A stretch of 13,983 bases of DNA, taken from positions 1 through 13,983 of the forward strand of contig JBJHCR010000169.1 of assembly GCA_050486105.1 (NCBI GenBank), in the 5' to 3' direction. Made by a program: the position numbers and the translations under genes. Source of the stretch: JAEXNA01 sp050486105 (GTDB lineage: Bacteria > Vulcanimicrobiota > Xenobia > Xenobiales > JADMJV01). Under the pieces are notes generated by a model. It was not told where the DNA came from and did not search any database. It worked only from the letters and a program-made list of their open reading frames with translations. Below, piece after piece: positions 13,550 through 13,983 of this stretch (positions are counted from its first letter, which is position 1; the number at the start of each line of letters is the position of its first letter).

Positions 13550-13983
13550 ATGCGAATCCTACACCTGACGAGACCGCCACGCCAAGAATCCATGTTGGCC
13601 GAGCAATTGAGCAAGCTCGGGGCGGTTCTCTTCTCTGAATCCGAGTCCAAAGAGTTAGTCTCGACAGCGCGAAAAGAACAGCCCTGTTGCATCATAATCG
13701 ATGGCCTGTCCGGGTCCAAGAAGTCCGACTTGGAAGAGGCCATTCAGACCCTATCCCATTATCCGGAGACTCGCTGGATTCCGATCCTGTTGATAGTCAA
13801 TCCGGAGGATCCGAACGAAACAGTCATTGACCTCCTGGACTCGGGCGCCACCCAATTCTTACGAAGTCAGGATTCCGAACCTCTGCTCGTGGCTCAACTC
13901 AACTCCTTCCTGCGCTCTTGCCAGAAGCTCCTCACTCTTCGGGCGACTCGGATGACCGACGAACAGACCGGCGTTTATCATCG
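13550..13983 (+). CDS. Degenerate response-regulator receiver with the start of a GGDEF domain (probable diguanylate cyclase, cut by right edge)
   Basis: The ATG at 13550 has GGAG 8 nt upstream, and the frame runs 144 codons to the edge. Residues 1-125 have the alternating pattern of a receiver domain: MRILHL, then CCIIIDGL, WIPILLIV, and GATQFLRS. The putative phospho-acceptor D51 is kept. The acidic pair expected after strand 1 is replaced by TRPP, the Thr/Ser after strand 4 is V or N, and the lysine after strand 5 is R or S. It may therefore be a pseudo-receiver. The last residues, MTDEQTGVYH, match the D-x-LTGLYNRR entry of GGDEF domains, so the missing part is probably a diguanylate cyclase or a relative that makes or senses c-di-GMP. 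The active site lies outside the window. Identification of the receiver fold is by pattern only. Confidence 0.72.
   Translation, partial: MRILHLTRPPRQESMLAEQLSKLGAVLFSESESKELVSTARKEQPCCIIIDGLSGSKKSDLEEAIQTLSHYPETRWIPILLIVNPEDPNETVIDLLDSGATQFLRSQDSEPLLVAQLNSFLRSCQKLLTLRATRMTDEQTGVYH

Noticed and set aside
1..13983. CRISPR array, tRNA or rRNA genes
   Set aside because: No regularly spaced repeats, cloverleaf-like sequences or rRNA signatures were seen on either strand by eye.

Overview
The window is a gene-dense bacterial chromosome segment of roughly 55% G+C by eye. Purine-rich Shine-Dalgarno sites precede many genes, and several core genes use GTG or TTG starts. I cannot name the organism. 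A pseudopilin with an RRGFTLIEMLIVIAIIATLAA N-terminus, a soluble Ser/Thr kinase fused to a long TPR array, and a metK/priA/def/fmt/rlmN assortment resembling gene orders of Actinobacteria and Firmicutes suggest a little-characterised lineage, perhaps on the Terrabacteria side. That placement is a weak inference.

Layout: position 1-609 (-) is the 5' part of an unrecognised gene that runs off the left edge, transcribed from a good sigma70-type promoter (662-690). rlmN (764-1909, +) converges on an apparent minus-strand operon. In transcription order this reads SPOR-domain exported protein (6756-5899), priA (5902-3887), small exported protein (3815-3387), def (3377-2892), fmt (2890-1937). Gene spacings of -4, +71, +9 and +1 nt suggest co-transcription and coupling. 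A 454-nt gap (6757-7210) holds a predicted structured element and precedes a type IV pilin-like gene (7211-7666, +). That gene converges on an 1133-residue Ser/Thr kinase with a zinc ribbon and about 20 TPRs (11099-7698, -). Further upstream on the minus strand are metK (12481-11261), with a strong terminator after it and a structured leader before it, and a standalone zinc-ligand-free ribosomal protein S14 gene (13016-12711). A 533-nt gap (13017-13549) holds the rpsN promoter with a perfect palindrome, then a second structured element. The last gene (13550-13983, +, cut by the edge) encodes a degenerate receiver domain leading into the start of a GGDEF domain.

How the genes fit together: def and fmt are the formylation/deformylation pair of translation initiation, priA restarts replication, rlmN modifies 23S rRNA and tRNA, metK makes the SAM that RlmN and other methyltransferases use, and rpsN is a ribosomal protein. 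Interleaved are envelope and signalling genes: the SPOR protein, the pseudopilin, the kinase and the probable diguanylate cyclase.

The most interesting observation is a pair of intergenic elements (6912-7100 and 13209-13461) in the same orientation. They share a 27-nt core at 24/27 identity but differ elsewhere, and each is closed by its own long complementary stem. In the second copy many stem pairs are G-U only if the plus strand is the RNA. They lie 110 and 88 nt upstream of a pilin gene and a GGDEF-type gene, so they may be an undescribed structured RNA or cis-regulatory leader family.
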